DNA of 64,000 bases, from the NCBI GenBank assembly GCA_902585265.1, contig CACICY010000002.1, forward strand, positions 41,326 through 105,325, in the 5' to 3' direction. The position numbers and the translations under genes are program-made. The notes beneath the pieces were generated by a model. The model had not been told where the DNA came from and made no database searches. It was given only the letters and a program-made list of their open reading frames with translations. This DNA comes from an uncultured Pelagibacteraceae bacterium. GTDB taxonomy: Bacteria > Pseudomonadota > Alphaproteobacteria > Pelagibacterales > Pelagibacteraceae. Below, one piece after another: positions 8,975 through 18,273 of the stretch (positions are counted from its first letter, which is position 1; the number at the start of each line of letters is the position of its first letter).

Positions 8975-9970
8975 ATGAATGCCACCATAAATCTGGAAAA
9001 CGAACATTTTCCAGTTCTGCTAAATGAATTAATTAGCATTATTTCCCCTCTTTATGGTGGCACATTTATTGATTGTACTTTTGGCCAAGGTGGATATTCA
9101 GAAAAAATTCTTGAGCATAAAAAGAATGATATTATTGCATTAGATCGCGACAAAGAAGTTTTAAATAATACACTTAAACTCCAAAAAAAATATAAAGAAA
9201 GATTTAAATTTTATAATCTTAAATTTTCGCAATTAGATCAAATCAAATTAAAAAATAGTAAAATTAAAGGAATAATTTTTGATTTAGGTTATTCACTCAA
9301 TCAAATTAAAAATTCTCAAAAAGGTTTATCATTTTTCGACAAAGGAAAGCTTAATATGAAAATGGGTATAAATGATTTTTCAGCAGACGATATTATATCT
9401 AACATGGATGAAAACAATCTCACAAAGGTTTTCAAAGTTTTTGGTAACGAAAAATATTCAAAAAAAATTGCAAAAGAAATAGTAAAGAAAAGAAAAGAAA
9501 AAATTATAGAAACTGAAGATTTAGTTAAAATAATAGATGGCATAAAAAAGTATCAAAAAACAAAAATACACAATTCTACTAAAGTTTTTCAGGCTTTAAG
9601 GATTTTAGTGAATAAAGAAATTAGTGAATTAATTAACGGTTTGGTTAATTCATTTAATTTAATTCCAGTTGGCGGCGTAATAGCTGTAGTTACTTTTCAC
9701 TCAATAGAGGATAAAATTGTCAAATTTTTTTTTAAACATTATTCTGAGGAAAAAAATTCCTCAAGATATTTCCCTAAAGCAGAGATTTCAGAAAGATGTT
9801 TTAAATTAATACATAAAAAACCTATTTTACCAAGCTCAAATGAGATAAAGCAAAACCCACCCTCAAGATCAGCTAAATTAAGGTATGGATTTAAAATAAA
9901 TAAAAACTGTGATTTTAATGACTTTAGAGAAAAATTTAAAAATTTAATTAATGTTGAGGATCTGAGATAA
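8975..9970 (+). CDS. rsmH: 16S rRNA (cytosine-1402-N4)-methyltransferase RsmH
   Basis: 331 residues, S-adenosylmethionine-dependent methyltransferase acting on C1402 of 16S rRNA. Seen: HFPVLLNELISII, the SAM loop DCTFGQGGYSEKIL, ALDRDKEVL, the IIFDLGYSLNQIKN motif (family DLGxSSxQ), FQALRILVNKEISEL, GGVIAVVTFHSIEDKIVKFFF and KPILPSSNEIKQNPPSRSAKLR near the end. All are hallmarks of the MraW/RsmH family. It lies 18 bases after ftsZ and 4 bases before ftsL, in the position expected for dcw clusters except that ftsZ precedes it. Confidence 0.97.
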   Translation: MNATINLENEHFPVLLNELISIISPLYGGTFIDCTFGQGGYSEKILEHKKNDIIALDRDKEVLNNTLKLQKKYKERFKFYNLKFSQLDQIKLKNSKIKGIIFDLGYSLNQIKNSQKGLSFFDKGKLNMKMGINDFSADDIISNMDENNLTKVFKVFGNEKYSKKIAKEIVKKRKEKIIETEDLVKIIDGIKKYQKTKIHNSTKVFQALRILVNKEISELINGLVNSFNLIPVGGVIAVVTFHSIEDKIVKFFFKHYSEEKNSSRYFPKAEISERCFKLIHKKPILPSSNEIKQNPPSRSAKLRYGFKINKNCDFNDFREKFKNLINVEDLR

Positions 9971-9974
9971 TTAA

Positions 9975-10280
9975 ATGAAAAAATTATTTTTTTTTACACC
10001 TATAATTGTTTTAATATTTGCAACTACTTTAACAAAAAATTCAACAAAAAAACTAGATAAAGAAATTTTTCAATTAAAAGAAAATATTAGAATATTAGAG
10101 GATCGTTATGAACTCACTCTACTTGATTATAATATTTTAACTTCACCCAAAAAATTAATGGAATATCAACAATTTTATTTTGAGGACAAATTTGTAAAAA
10201 AGAAAATAGAAAATCTGCGCAAAATAGAATTTTTAAACGATAAACTAAAAATTGAAAAAATGGTTAAAATTAATGAATGA
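9975..10280 (+). CDS. ftsL: FtsL-like division protein
   Basis: 101 residues: a short N terminus, one transmembrane helix (FFFTPIIVLIFATTL, about 4-19), then a coiled-coil-like region (LDKEIFQLKENIRILEDRYELTLLDYNIL) and SPKKLMEYQQFYF, which fits the FtsL motif 'L..P.rlE..A'. FtsL has little sequence conservation, so the call rests on topology, size and position between rsmH and ftsI. It bridges early and late divisome parts with FtsB and FtsQ and helps activate FtsWI. It overlaps ftsI by eight bases. Confidence 0.8.
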   Translation: MKKLFFFTPIIVLIFATTLTKNSTKKLDKEIFQLKENIRILEDRYELTLLDYNILTSPKKLMEYQQFYFEDKFVKKKIENLRKIEFLNDKLKIEKMVKINE

Positions 10281-11925
10281 ATTAGACAAAGACTCCCAAG
10301 GTTTTGATAAACATAATGATGGTTTTTTATTTAAAGAAAAGAAGTCTTATCTAAATATATCTTTTGAAAGAATAGCTTTTATTTTTTTTGTATTTTTTTT
10401 CCTAGCGATTATTTTTTCATCAAAAGTAATTTTGTTGAGTATCAAAAAAATTCCTGAAATTCAAAAAGTATTAAAAAAAGAAAACTTCAGATCTAGTATT
10501 CTAGATAATGAAGGAAATATTTTGGCTAAAAGTGTTCCAGTAGTCAATTTGGGTATTAACCCAAATCTAGCAATTGACAAAGAAAAATTATTAATTTCTC
10601 TTAAATTAATCTTTCCTGATAAAAGTTTTGATAAGGAAATGTATGGAAAGAAATTCTTTTATGTTAAAAAAAAAATTAGTCCAAAAAAACTTGAGCAGAT
10701 ATTACTCCTAGGTGATAAATCCTTTATTCAAGAGGATAGCATAGCAAGAATATATCCTAATGGAAATCTATTTAGTCATGTAATTGGTCAAATTGATAAT
10801 GATAATAATGGTATATCAGGAATTGAAAAAACTTTTGATTATGAACTTACAACCACAAAAGAACCTCTTAAATTAACTTTAGATAAAGATCTTCAATATT
10901 TAATTAAAGAAGAGTTATTTAAATCTAAAGATATATTTCAAAATATTGGAAGTGCTGCAATCTTAATGAATATTAACAATGGTAATATCTTATCAATGGT
11001 TTCTCTTCCTGACTTTGACCTTAACAAAAGAGAAAAAATATCAGATGTAAAGTATATTAATCGAGCTACTAAAGGTGTTTATGAATTTGGTTCTGTTTTT
11101 AAAACATTTACTTTGGCTGCAGGTCTACAATACAATGTTGTGGAACCGGAAACAGAATTTAAAAACCTTAAAAAAAGAATTACATGTGCTGGAAATTCTA
11201 TCTCTGAGTACGATGATAAAATACCATCAGATTTAACTGCTGAAGAGATTTTGATAAGATCAGGAAATATTGGTTCAGTTAGAATTGCTGAAAAAGTTGG
11301 TATTGAGAATTATAACGAGTTTCTTCAAATTATTGGAATTATTGCAAATTTAGAATTCGATATCCAAGAGGTAGGCACAACCCAATTAGGTAGATGGGGA
11401 AAATGTAAACTTGCAACAGTTGCTTTTGGCCATGGAATTGCAACAACTTTATTACAACTTTCAAAAGCATATTCGATTATAAGTAATGGAGGATACGATA
11501 TAACACCTTCATTGTTAAAGAGGGAAAAGTTACAAAGAAAAAGAATACTTAATGAAAACCTATCAGAAAAAATAAATCCTATTTTAAGAAAAATTGTATC
11601 GACAAAAGATGGAACCGCAGGTTTTGCAAATGTAAAAGGCTATGAAATAGGGGGAAAAACCGGTACTGCTGATCAACCATCAAAAGGTGGCTATTCTAAA
11701 AAAAAAGTTAATACTTTTGCCTCAGTATTTCCAACTTCTGATCCAAAATTTGTATTAGCTGTAATGTTGGATGAGCCAAAAGCCAACAGAGAATTTGTCT
11801 ATCATTATAGAGATGAGAGATATCCTTACAAAGGTAATTGGAGGAATACAGCAGGTTGGACCACTGTCTGGATAACAGGTCAGATCATGGATAAAATTGG
11901 GCCAATTTTAGCCACAAAATATTAA
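10273..11925 (+). CDS. ftsI: Septal peptidoglycan transpeptidase FtsI (PBP3)
   Basis: About 550 residues: cytoplasmic N terminus, one membrane anchor (IAFIFFVFFFLAIIFSS), a pedestal domain (RSSILDNEGNILAKSVP) and the penicillin-binding transpeptidase domain. Catalytic motifs: SxxK is S274-V-F-K277, SxN is SGN in LIRSGNIGSV, and the third is KTGTA in GGKTGTADQ. The protein cross-links septal peptidoglycan together with FtsW, which is encoded in the same operon. The ATG at 10273, overlapping the end of ftsL, is preferred to a TTG seven codons upstream. Confidence 0.97.
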   Translation: MNELDKDSQGFDKHNDGFLFKEKKSYLNISFERIAFIFFVFFFLAIIFSSKVILLSIKKIPEIQKVLKKENFRSSILDNEGNILAKSVPVVNLGINPNLAIDKEKLLISLKLIFPDKSFDKEMYGKKFFYVKKKISPKKLEQILLLGDKSFIQEDSIARIYPNGNLFSHVIGQIDNDNNGISGIEKTFDYELTTTKEPLKLTLDKDLQYLIKEELFKSKDIFQNIGSAAILMNINNGNILSMVSLPDFDLNKREKISDVKYINRATKGVYEFGSVFKTFTLAAGLQYNVVEPETEFKNLKKRITCAGNSISEYDDKIPSDLTAEEILIRSGNIGSVRIAEKVGIENYNEFLQIIGIIANLEFDIQEVGTTQLGRWGKCKLATVAFGHGIATTLLQLSKAYSIISNGGYDITPSLLKREKLQRKRILNENLSEKINPILRKIVSTKDGTAGFANVKGYEIGGKTGTADQPSKGGYSKKKVNTFASVFPTSDPKFVLAVMLDEPKANREFVYHYRDERYPYKGNWRNTAGWTTVWITGQIMDKIGPILATKY

Positions 11926-11936
11926 GAGCGTAAATC

Positions 11937-14783
11937 ATGTTACTTAAAGACTACTTTCCAAATCTTCAAAAAAAATACCATAAATTAAGTTTTAGAGGGA
12001 TAGCTTTTAATTCTAATGAAGTTAAAAAGGGATATATTTTTTTTGCATTTAAAGGGAGTAATACAGATGGAAATTTATTTATAAAAGATGCTATTGAAAA
12101 TGGATCAAAAATAATAATTTCTGATAAAGTAAAAATAATTGGTAGTAAAAATAATGTTTTATTTTTAAATGCTAAAAATCCTAGAAGATTACTATCTCAA
12201 TTCAGTTCAAAAATATTTAATAAAAAACCAAATAATCTAATCGCAGTTACGGGCACCAATGGAAAGTCATCTATAGCAAATTTTTATTTTCAAATTTTAA
12301 ATTTAAATAAAATTAAAGTAGCCTCGATTGGGACATTAGGTGTTGATGGTATAAATATAAAAAACAAATTTGTAAATACTACATTTGATACAATACAATT
12401 AAATAAAATCATACAAAAATTAAAAGAAAAAAAAATTGAAAATGTTATTTTGGAAGCCTCCAGTCATGGATTAGATCAAAATAGATTAGATGGATTAAAA
12501 TTTGATATTGGTATATTTACGAATTTATCTAGAGATCATTTAGATTATCACAAGTCGTATAAAAATTATTTAAATTCAAAATTAATATTATTTAAAAAAT
12601 TATTGAAAAAAAAGTCTTATGCTATTTTTGATGAAGGTTTAAAAATTTCACCAAAATTGAGTAGAATTACAAAATTAAATAAAATAGCAAAATTTACAAT
12701 AGGAAATACTAAATCAAGTTTTGAAATATTAGACCATCAATTTTTAAAAAATGAACAGAAAATATTATTCAGATTTAATAAAAAGAAATATAGTTTTTCA
12801 ACTAAATTAATTGGAAGAGTTCAGATTAAAAATTTACTAATGGCAATTATGACTGCAATGAAAAGTAAAATTTCATTGGAGAAAATTTTAAAAATTACTA
12901 AAAAAATAGAGCCAGTGAATGGAAGGTTAGAAAAAATTGGAAAACTTTACAATAACGGCATTGTTATTCTTGACTATGCTCATACACCAGATGCTTTAAA
13001 AACATGTATTAAAAATGTGAAGGAACAATTTAAATTAAGAAAAATTAATCTGGTCTTTGGATGTGGAGGAGAGAGAGACAAGCCCAAAAGAAAAATAATG
13101 GGGAAAATTGCTAGTAAATATTGCGATAAAATATATTTAACAGATGACAATCCAAGAAGCGAAGATCCAAATAAAATAAGAAGAGATATCAAGTCTAATA
13201 TCTCAAAAAATAAAATAATAGAAATACCATCAAGAGAAAGTGCAATAAAATCTGCAATTTTAGATATTAAGTCAAACGAGATAGTTATCGTTGCTGGAAA
13301 AGGGCACGAAGTCTATCAAGAATATATGTCTAGAAAGTTCTTTTCGGATAGAAAATGTATTGAAAAATTTATCAAGACTAAAAATAAATCTTTAAATAGA
13401 AATTGGAAATCAAATATTATTACAGAGATTACCCAAAAAAAAATAAAAAAAAATATTAATATTAATGAAGCTTCAATTGACTCAAGAATTACAAAAAAAA
13501 ATAATATCTTCTTTGGTATAAAAGGAAAAAACTTTGATGGAAATAAATTTGTTAGTCATGCATTTAACAATGGAGCCTCAATTTCAATTAACGAAAATAA
13601 AAAAAAAAATAAATTTAAAAACGATATATATGTAAAAAACTCGTTAAAGACCTTTTCAGAAATTGGAAAAATGATTAGAGCATCATCTGATATTTCAACT
13701 ATAGCAATCACAGGATCCTCAGGTAAAACTTCTTTAAAGGAGATGTTGGGGCAAATGATGAATAAAATATGTCAAACATCTTATTCAAAAAAATCATTTA
13801 ATAACAAATATGGAGTTCCGATTTCTTTATTTAATATAAATAAAGAGGACAAAATTGGTATCTTTGAAGTTGGAATGGACAAGAAAGGAGAAATTGATTT
13901 TTTAACAAAAAAGATAATGCCTAATGTTGGTGTAATTACCAATATTTCATACGCACATATTAAAAATTTTAAAAATCTGAAAGGTATTGCCAATGCTAAA
14001 TCAGAGATAATTAATAACATTATTGAAGATGGCACAATCATATTAAATACAGATGATAAATTTTTTAAATATTTAAAATATAAATCTATTAAAAAAAAAT
14101 TAAGAATAATTTCATTTGGAATTCAAAAAAAATCAGATGTGAGTTTGCTTAATATAAAAAGAGGGAAATTTAGATCTGTAATTTATATCAAATATAATCA
14201 AATAAAATTGAAATTTGTTATTAAAAAAAATTTAGAAAACTATATTTATAATATTTTATCAACTTTAGCAGTGATATCTATATATTTTGATTTAGAAAAA
14301 TTAGATAAATTTTTCTTTAATGATTATAAATTTCCAGAAGGAAGAGGAGATTTAAATATAATTAAGTTAAAAGAAAAAAAAATTAACCTAATTGATGAAA
14401 GCTATAATTCTAACCCTTTATCACTTCAATTTGCATTAAATAAATTAAATAGTATGAATTCTAAATCTAAAAGAAAATTAATTCTTTTAGGTGATATGTT
14501 GGAACTCGGTAAATATTCAAAAAAACTTCACATAGAAGCTGCTAGGAATATTAATGCTACTAAAATTGACAAAGTTTATGTATACGGCAAGAATATTATT
14601 GAAACATTTAACAAAATTAAACCACAAAAAAGAGGAAAAATACTAAATTCAAAAAAAGATATCTTAAATTTTATGATAAATGATATTAAGAATGGTGAAT
14701 ATCTAATGATTAAAGGTTCTAACTCCACAGGACTAAATAAAATAAGTAAAAGCTTAAAACTAGGCAAAATAAATGCTTTTTAG
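11937..14783 (+). CDS. murE/murF: Fused MurE-MurF muropeptide ligase
   Basis: A single 948-codon frame holds two complete Mur ligases in pathway order. Residues 1 to about 480 are MurE (adds meso-diaminopimelate): ATP loop VTGTNGKSS at 104-112, EASSHGLDQNRL, TNLSRDHLDYH, and DNPR at 404-407, the motif linked to meso-DAP specificity. From about 490 it is MurF (adds D-Ala-D-Ala): DSRITKKNNIFFGIKG, ATP loop TGSSGKTS at 592-599, FNNKYGVPISL, GRGDLN, and DESYNSNPLSL in the third domain. No stop or frameshift lies in the join. Fused MurE-MurF proteins are known in some other proteobacteria such as Bordetella. It overlaps mraY by 11 bases. Confidence 0.95.
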   Translation: MLLKDYFPNLQKKYHKLSFRGIAFNSNEVKKGYIFFAFKGSNTDGNLFIKDAIENGSKIIISDKVKIIGSKNNVLFLNAKNPRRLLSQFSSKIFNKKPNNLIAVTGTNGKSSIANFYFQILNLNKIKVASIGTLGVDGINIKNKFVNTTFDTIQLNKIIQKLKEKKIENVILEASSHGLDQNRLDGLKFDIGIFTNLSRDHLDYHKSYKNYLNSKLILFKKLLKKKSYAIFDEGLKISPKLSRITKLNKIAKFTIGNTKSSFEILDHQFLKNEQKILFRFNKKKYSFSTKLIGRVQIKNLLMAIMTAMKSKISLEKILKITKKIEPVNGRLEKIGKLYNNGIVILDYAHTPDALKTCIKNVKEQFKLRKINLVFGCGGERDKPKRKIMGKIASKYCDKIYLTDDNPRSEDPNKIRRDIKSNISKNKIIEIPSRESAIKSAILDIKSNEIVIVAGKGHEVYQEYMSRKFFSDRKCIEKFIKTKNKSLNRNWKSNIITEITQKKIKKNININEASIDSRITKKNNIFFGIKGKNFDGNKFVSHAFNNGASISINENKKKNKFKNDIYVKNSLKTFSEIGKMIRASSDISTIAITGSSGKTSLKEMLGQMMNKICQTSYSKKSFNNKYGVPISLFNINKEDKIGIFEVGMDKKGEIDFLTKKIMPNVGVITNISYAHIKNFKNLKGIANAKSEIINNIIEDGTIILNTDDKFFKYLKYKSIKKKLRIISFGIQKKSDVSLLNIKRGKFRSVIYIKYNQIKLKFVIKKNLENYIYNILSTLAVISIYFDLEKLDKFFFNDYKFPEGRGDLNIIKLKEKKINLIDESYNSNPLSLQFALNKLNSMNSKSKRKLILLGDMLELGKYSKKLHIEAARNINATKIDKVYVYGKNIIETFNKIKPQKRGKILNSKKDILNFMINDIKNGEYLMIKGSNSTGLNKISKSLKLGKINAF

Positions 14784-15858
14784 TCTATTTTCCAACTTAG
14801 TTGAAATTTTTAGTTTTCTTAATGTTTTTAAATATTTGACTGTAAGAACCGGTCTATCGATGTTTACATCGATGATAGTAGTTTTTTTAGTTGGAGGTCC
14901 ACTTATCAATTATTTTTCGTCACATCAAATTCACGACCCTATTAGGGAAGATGGACCAAGTGATCATATAGTTAAAAAAATAGGAACACCAACAATGGGA
15001 GGTCTTATGATTTTACTAGGTATTTTCTCAGGAGTTCTTTTGTGGGGTGATTTTTCAAACCCCTATAATTGGTTCTTACTTTATATAGCTGGATCTTTTG
15101 GATTACTTGGAGCTTACGATGACTATCAAAAAATTAAAAAAAATAATTCGAACGGTATAAGCTCAAAGTTAAAGATCATATTTCAAATTATTTTAGCATT
15201 AGTTGGAATTTTTATTTTTTATTTTTATAGTGGATCTAATGAGATTGAGAATTTATATTTTCCATTTTTTAAAAACTTAATAATTAATTTAGGTTGGTTC
15301 TTTATTCCATTTTATTTATTTGTTATTGTAGGCTCTTCAAATGCTGTAAATTTAACTGATGGTCTAGATGGTTTGGCTACAGTACCTGTAATATTAGTTG
15401 CGGCTTGTTTTGCTTTTATTAGTTACGTAACAGGAAATATAGTTTTTTCAGGATATTTACAAATCACATATATCCAAGGAGTAGGGGAAGCCTCTATTTT
15501 TTGTGGTGCAATAATAGGATCTTGCTTAGGTTTTTTATGGTTTAATGCTCCACCTGCTAAGATATTTATGGGTGATACTGGGTCCTTAGCATTAGGTGGA
15601 TCATTAGGGGCAGTTGGTATAATTACTAAACATGAAATTGTTCTTGCAATTACAGGTGGACTATTTGTCTTAGAAGCTATTTCAGTAATTGCACAAGTTA
15701 TATCGTTCAAACTAACTGGTAAAAGAATATTTAAAATGGCACCAATACATCATCATTTTGAAAAAAAAGGTTGGCCCGAATCTACTGTGGTTATTAGATT
15801 TTGGATAATATCAATTATTCTAGCAATGATAGGTCTTGCAACATTAAAACTAAGATAA
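14773..15858 (+). CDS. mraY: Phospho-N-acetylmuramoyl-pentapeptide transferase MraY
   Basis: 361 residues with about ten membrane helices. It transfers phospho-MurNAc-pentapeptide to undecaprenyl phosphate, making lipid I. Motifs: KKIGTPTMGGLMIL, GAYDDYQKIKKNN with the paired aspartates, SSNAVNLTDGLDGLA, FMGDTGSLALGG and the histidine cluster MAPIHHHFEKKGWPE. All fit MraY. The stop codon overlaps the murD start as TAATG. Confidence 0.98.
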   Translation: MLFSLFSNLVEIFSFLNVFKYLTVRTGLSMFTSMIVVFLVGGPLINYFSSHQIHDPIREDGPSDHIVKKIGTPTMGGLMILLGIFSGVLLWGDFSNPYNWFLLYIAGSFGLLGAYDDYQKIKKNNSNGISSKLKIIFQIILALVGIFIFYFYSGSNEIENLYFPFFKNLIINLGWFFIPFYLFVIVGSSNAVNLTDGLDGLATVPVILVAACFAFISYVTGNIVFSGYLQITYIQGVGEASIFCGAIIGSCLGFLWFNAPPAKIFMGDTGSLALGGSLGAVGIITKHEIVLAITGGLFVLEAISVIAQVISFKLTGKRIFKMAPIHHHFEKKGWPESTVVIRFWIISIILAMIGLATLKLR

Positions 15859-17168
15859 TGAATGAAAGACAAATTTATTTTAAAAATAAAAAATTTTTAA
15901 TTTATGGATTAGGAAAGTCTGGAATTGCTTGTTTGAATTTTTTAAAAAAAAATAATACCTGTTTAATATTTGACGATAATAAAAATAATATTCCAGCTGA
16001 CTTTAAAAAAAAATTAATAAATATTCATAAATTACCGAAAATAAATGTTGATTTTATAGTTCTAAGTCCAGGGATAGATATTAAGAAATGTAAGATTTCA
16101 AGTTACTTGATTAAAAATAGGTCTAAAATTATTTCAGAGCTTGATATATTTGAAATTAGTTATCCAAACATAGATAAAATTACAATTACGGGAACTAATG
16201 GTAAATCGACTACTTCAAAATTGCTCTATGAAGTTTTAAAAAACAATAAAAAAGATGTTAGATTAACTGGAAATATTGGATATCCGATATTAATGGAGAA
16301 AAAAATTAAGAATAATACAATTTTTGTAATTGAAGCATCTTCTTATCAACTTGATTACAGCAAATACTATAGATCAAAGTATTCAATTATTCTTAATCTT
16401 AATCCAGATCATCTTGAAAGGCATTTATCTTTTAAAAATTATGCTGAAGCGAAATTTAAAATAGTAAAATCTCAAAATAAAAACGACCATGCCTTTATAG
16501 ATAATCAGAATAATTTTCTAAATAAACTAATTGAAAATAATCCAATAAAATCAAAAGTTATAAAAATAAACTATTTAAAATACAAAAAATATTTTAGAAA
16601 GATAGATAATATTTATTTTAACAATTCAAGTAATAAAAAAAATCTTAGTTTTGTTCTTAGTATTGCCAAGGTGTTAAAACTAAATTTAAAAACAGTCTTA
16701 AATACTGCAAATAAATTTAAAGGGTTAGATTATAGACAACAAATAATCTACAAATCTAAAAAATTATTAATTATTAACGACTCAAAATCTACTAGTTTTT
16801 CATCAACAGCCCCTTTACTTGAAAGTTACAAAAATATTTATTGGATATTAGGAGGACTTGCTAAAAAAGGAGATAAACTTAAATTAAAAAAAAAATATTT
16901 TGCAAATATTAAAGCTTATGTTTATGGAAAAGATAGAAATTTTTTTATTAACTCTCTACCAAACCAAATTTCTTGCGAGTCTTCATCAACACTTATGAAG
17001 ATTATGAAAAATTTAAAAAATAATATTAAAAACGATAATACTAAAAAAGTAATTCTTTTTAGTCCATGTGCTGCTTCTTTTGATCAATTTAAAAACTTCG
17101 AAGATAGGGGTAAATTTTTTAATAAAATTACTAAAGCTTTATTTAAAAAAAAATTAGAATATGAGTAA
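15858..17168 (+). CDS. murD: UDP-N-acetylmuramoylalanine--D-glutamate ligase MurD
   Basis: 436 residues, adds D-glutamate to UDP-MurNAc-L-Ala in the cytoplasm. Seen: N-terminal Rossmann LIYGLGKSGIACLNFL, PGIDI, ATP loop ITGTNGKSTTSKLL, GNIGYP, EASSYQLD, ILNLNPDHLERH, INDSKSTSFSST, and WILGGLAKKGD. The ATG at 15858 overlaps the mraY stop as TAATG; a longer frame from a TTG 19 codons upstream is rejected because it would lie inside mraY and adds nothing family-like. It overlaps ftsW by eight bases. Confidence 0.97.
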   Translation: MNERQIYFKNKKFLIYGLGKSGIACLNFLKKNNTCLIFDDNKNNIPADFKKKLINIHKLPKINVDFIVLSPGIDIKKCKISSYLIKNRSKIISELDIFEISYPNIDKITITGTNGKSTTSKLLYEVLKNNKKDVRLTGNIGYPILMEKKIKNNTIFVIEASSYQLDYSKYYRSKYSIILNLNPDHLERHLSFKNYAEAKFKIVKSQNKNDHAFIDNQNNFLNKLIENNPIKSKVIKINYLKYKKYFRKIDNIYFNNSSNKKNLSFVLSIAKVLKLNLKTVLNTANKFKGLDYRQQIIYKSKKLLIINDSKSTSFSSTAPLLESYKNIYWILGGLAKKGDKLKLKKKYFANIKAYVYGKDRNFFINSLPNQISCESSSTLMKIMKNLKNNIKNDNTKKVILFSPCAASFDQFKNFEDRGKFFNKITKALFKKKLEYE

Positions 17169-18270
17169 ATATTTAGATAATTTTTATGACTGGTGGAAAA
17201 ATATAGATAAATTTATATTATTCATAATTCTTACTTTATTTTTATTAGGTCTTTTTTTTTCATTGGTCTCTACTTCTCTGATAGCTTCGGATAAATTAGA
17301 TACAAAATCATATTATTTTTTTTTTAAACATTTTGCTTACATTATTTTAGCAATAGTGATTTTGATTATATTCTCATTTTTGAATCAAAAAATTTTACCA
17401 AAATTATCATTGATTTTATTCTTAGTTGCATTTTTAAGTTTGTTGTTAGTTCCTTTCCTTGGAACAGAGGTAAAGGGATCAAAAAGATGGCTAGATTTGA
17501 TGTTTTTACCAAGATTTCAGCCTGTTGAGATTGTCAAACCTTTTTTTATAATAGTCTTATCATTAATGTTAACTATTCAAAATAGACGATTATATTTTAA
17601 ATATTTCTTAAGCACTTTATTCACAGTTCCAATATTATTATTACTTGTTTATCAACCTGATATTGGACAAACCCTTTTAATATCAATGGTCTGGTTAGCT
17701 TTAATTTTTATTTCTGGAATAAATATTTTTATATTCTTTATATTCTTTTTCATTGTTGGTTCGACTTTAAGTTATTTGGTCTTATTTGTTCCAAAATTTG
17801 AATATATAAAAATCAGACTCTTGGCTTTTTTAGACTCGAGTTCAAGTAACAATTATCAAGCTGAAAAAGCTAGTGATGCAATTATAAATGGTGGTTTTTT
17901 TGGCAAAGGTATCGGAGAAGGTACTTTGAATTCAAGAGTCCCTGAAGCACATACAGATTATATAATTTCGGTTATATCGGAAGAGTTTGGTGCAATTATA
18001 GTCATTGGAATATTATTTTTATATCTAATTTTTTCATATAGAGTAATAAGCAAAGTCAATTTTCTAAATGAAGATTTATATAAACTTATTTTAACTGGAT
18101 GTGTTTCTTTAATTTTGTTACAGACTTTTATTCATGTAGGTGTTAATATAAGAATTCTTCCTACTACAGGTATGACTTTGCCATTTTTAAGTTATGGAGG
18201 ATCATCTATAGTTAGTACAGCGATTTTATCAGGATTAATTTTGAATTTAACTAAAAGAAAATTAGATTAA
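17161..18270 (+). CDS. ftsW: Septal peptidoglycan polymerase FtsW
   Basis: 369 residues of the SEDS family with about ten membrane helices. FtsW polymerises lipid II at the septum with FtsI. Motifs: GSKRWLDL, FQPVEIVKPFFII (QPSEhxK type), YQPDIGQTLLI, NGGFFGKGIGEG, PEAHTDYIISVISEEFGAI, and the C-terminal LPTTGMTLPFLSYGGSS. The catalytic aspartate region of the SEDS family corresponds to AHTDYI. It is coupled to murD by overlap, and murG starts three bases after its stop. Confidence 0.97.
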   Translation: MSKYLDNFYDWWKNIDKFILFIILTLFLLGLFFSLVSTSLIASDKLDTKSYYFFFKHFAYIILAIVILIIFSFLNQKILPKLSLILFLVAFLSLLLVPFLGTEVKGSKRWLDLMFLPRFQPVEIVKPFFIIVLSLMLTIQNRRLYFKYFLSTLFTVPILLLLVYQPDIGQTLLISMVWLALIFISGINIFIFFIFFFIVGSTLSYLVLFVPKFEYIKIRLLAFLDSSSSNNYQAEKASDAIINGGFFGKGIGEGTLNSRVPEAHTDYIISVISEEFGAIIVIGILFLYLIFSYRVISKVNFLNEDLYKLILTGCVSLILLQTFIHVGVNIRILPTTGMTLPFLSYGGSSIVSTAILSGLILNLTKRKLD

Positions 18271-18273
18271 CTG

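Noticed and set aside
13781-14041. Antisense frames of 60 to 105 codons inside murE-murF, rpoD, recA, alaS and icd
   Set aside because: They lie fully inside strong genes on the other strand, have no ribosome site or family features and follow from the codon bias of the real gene.
15801-15857. TTG start extending murD by 19 codons
   Set aside because: It lies inside mraY and the TAATG overlap at 15858 is the usual junction in this operon.
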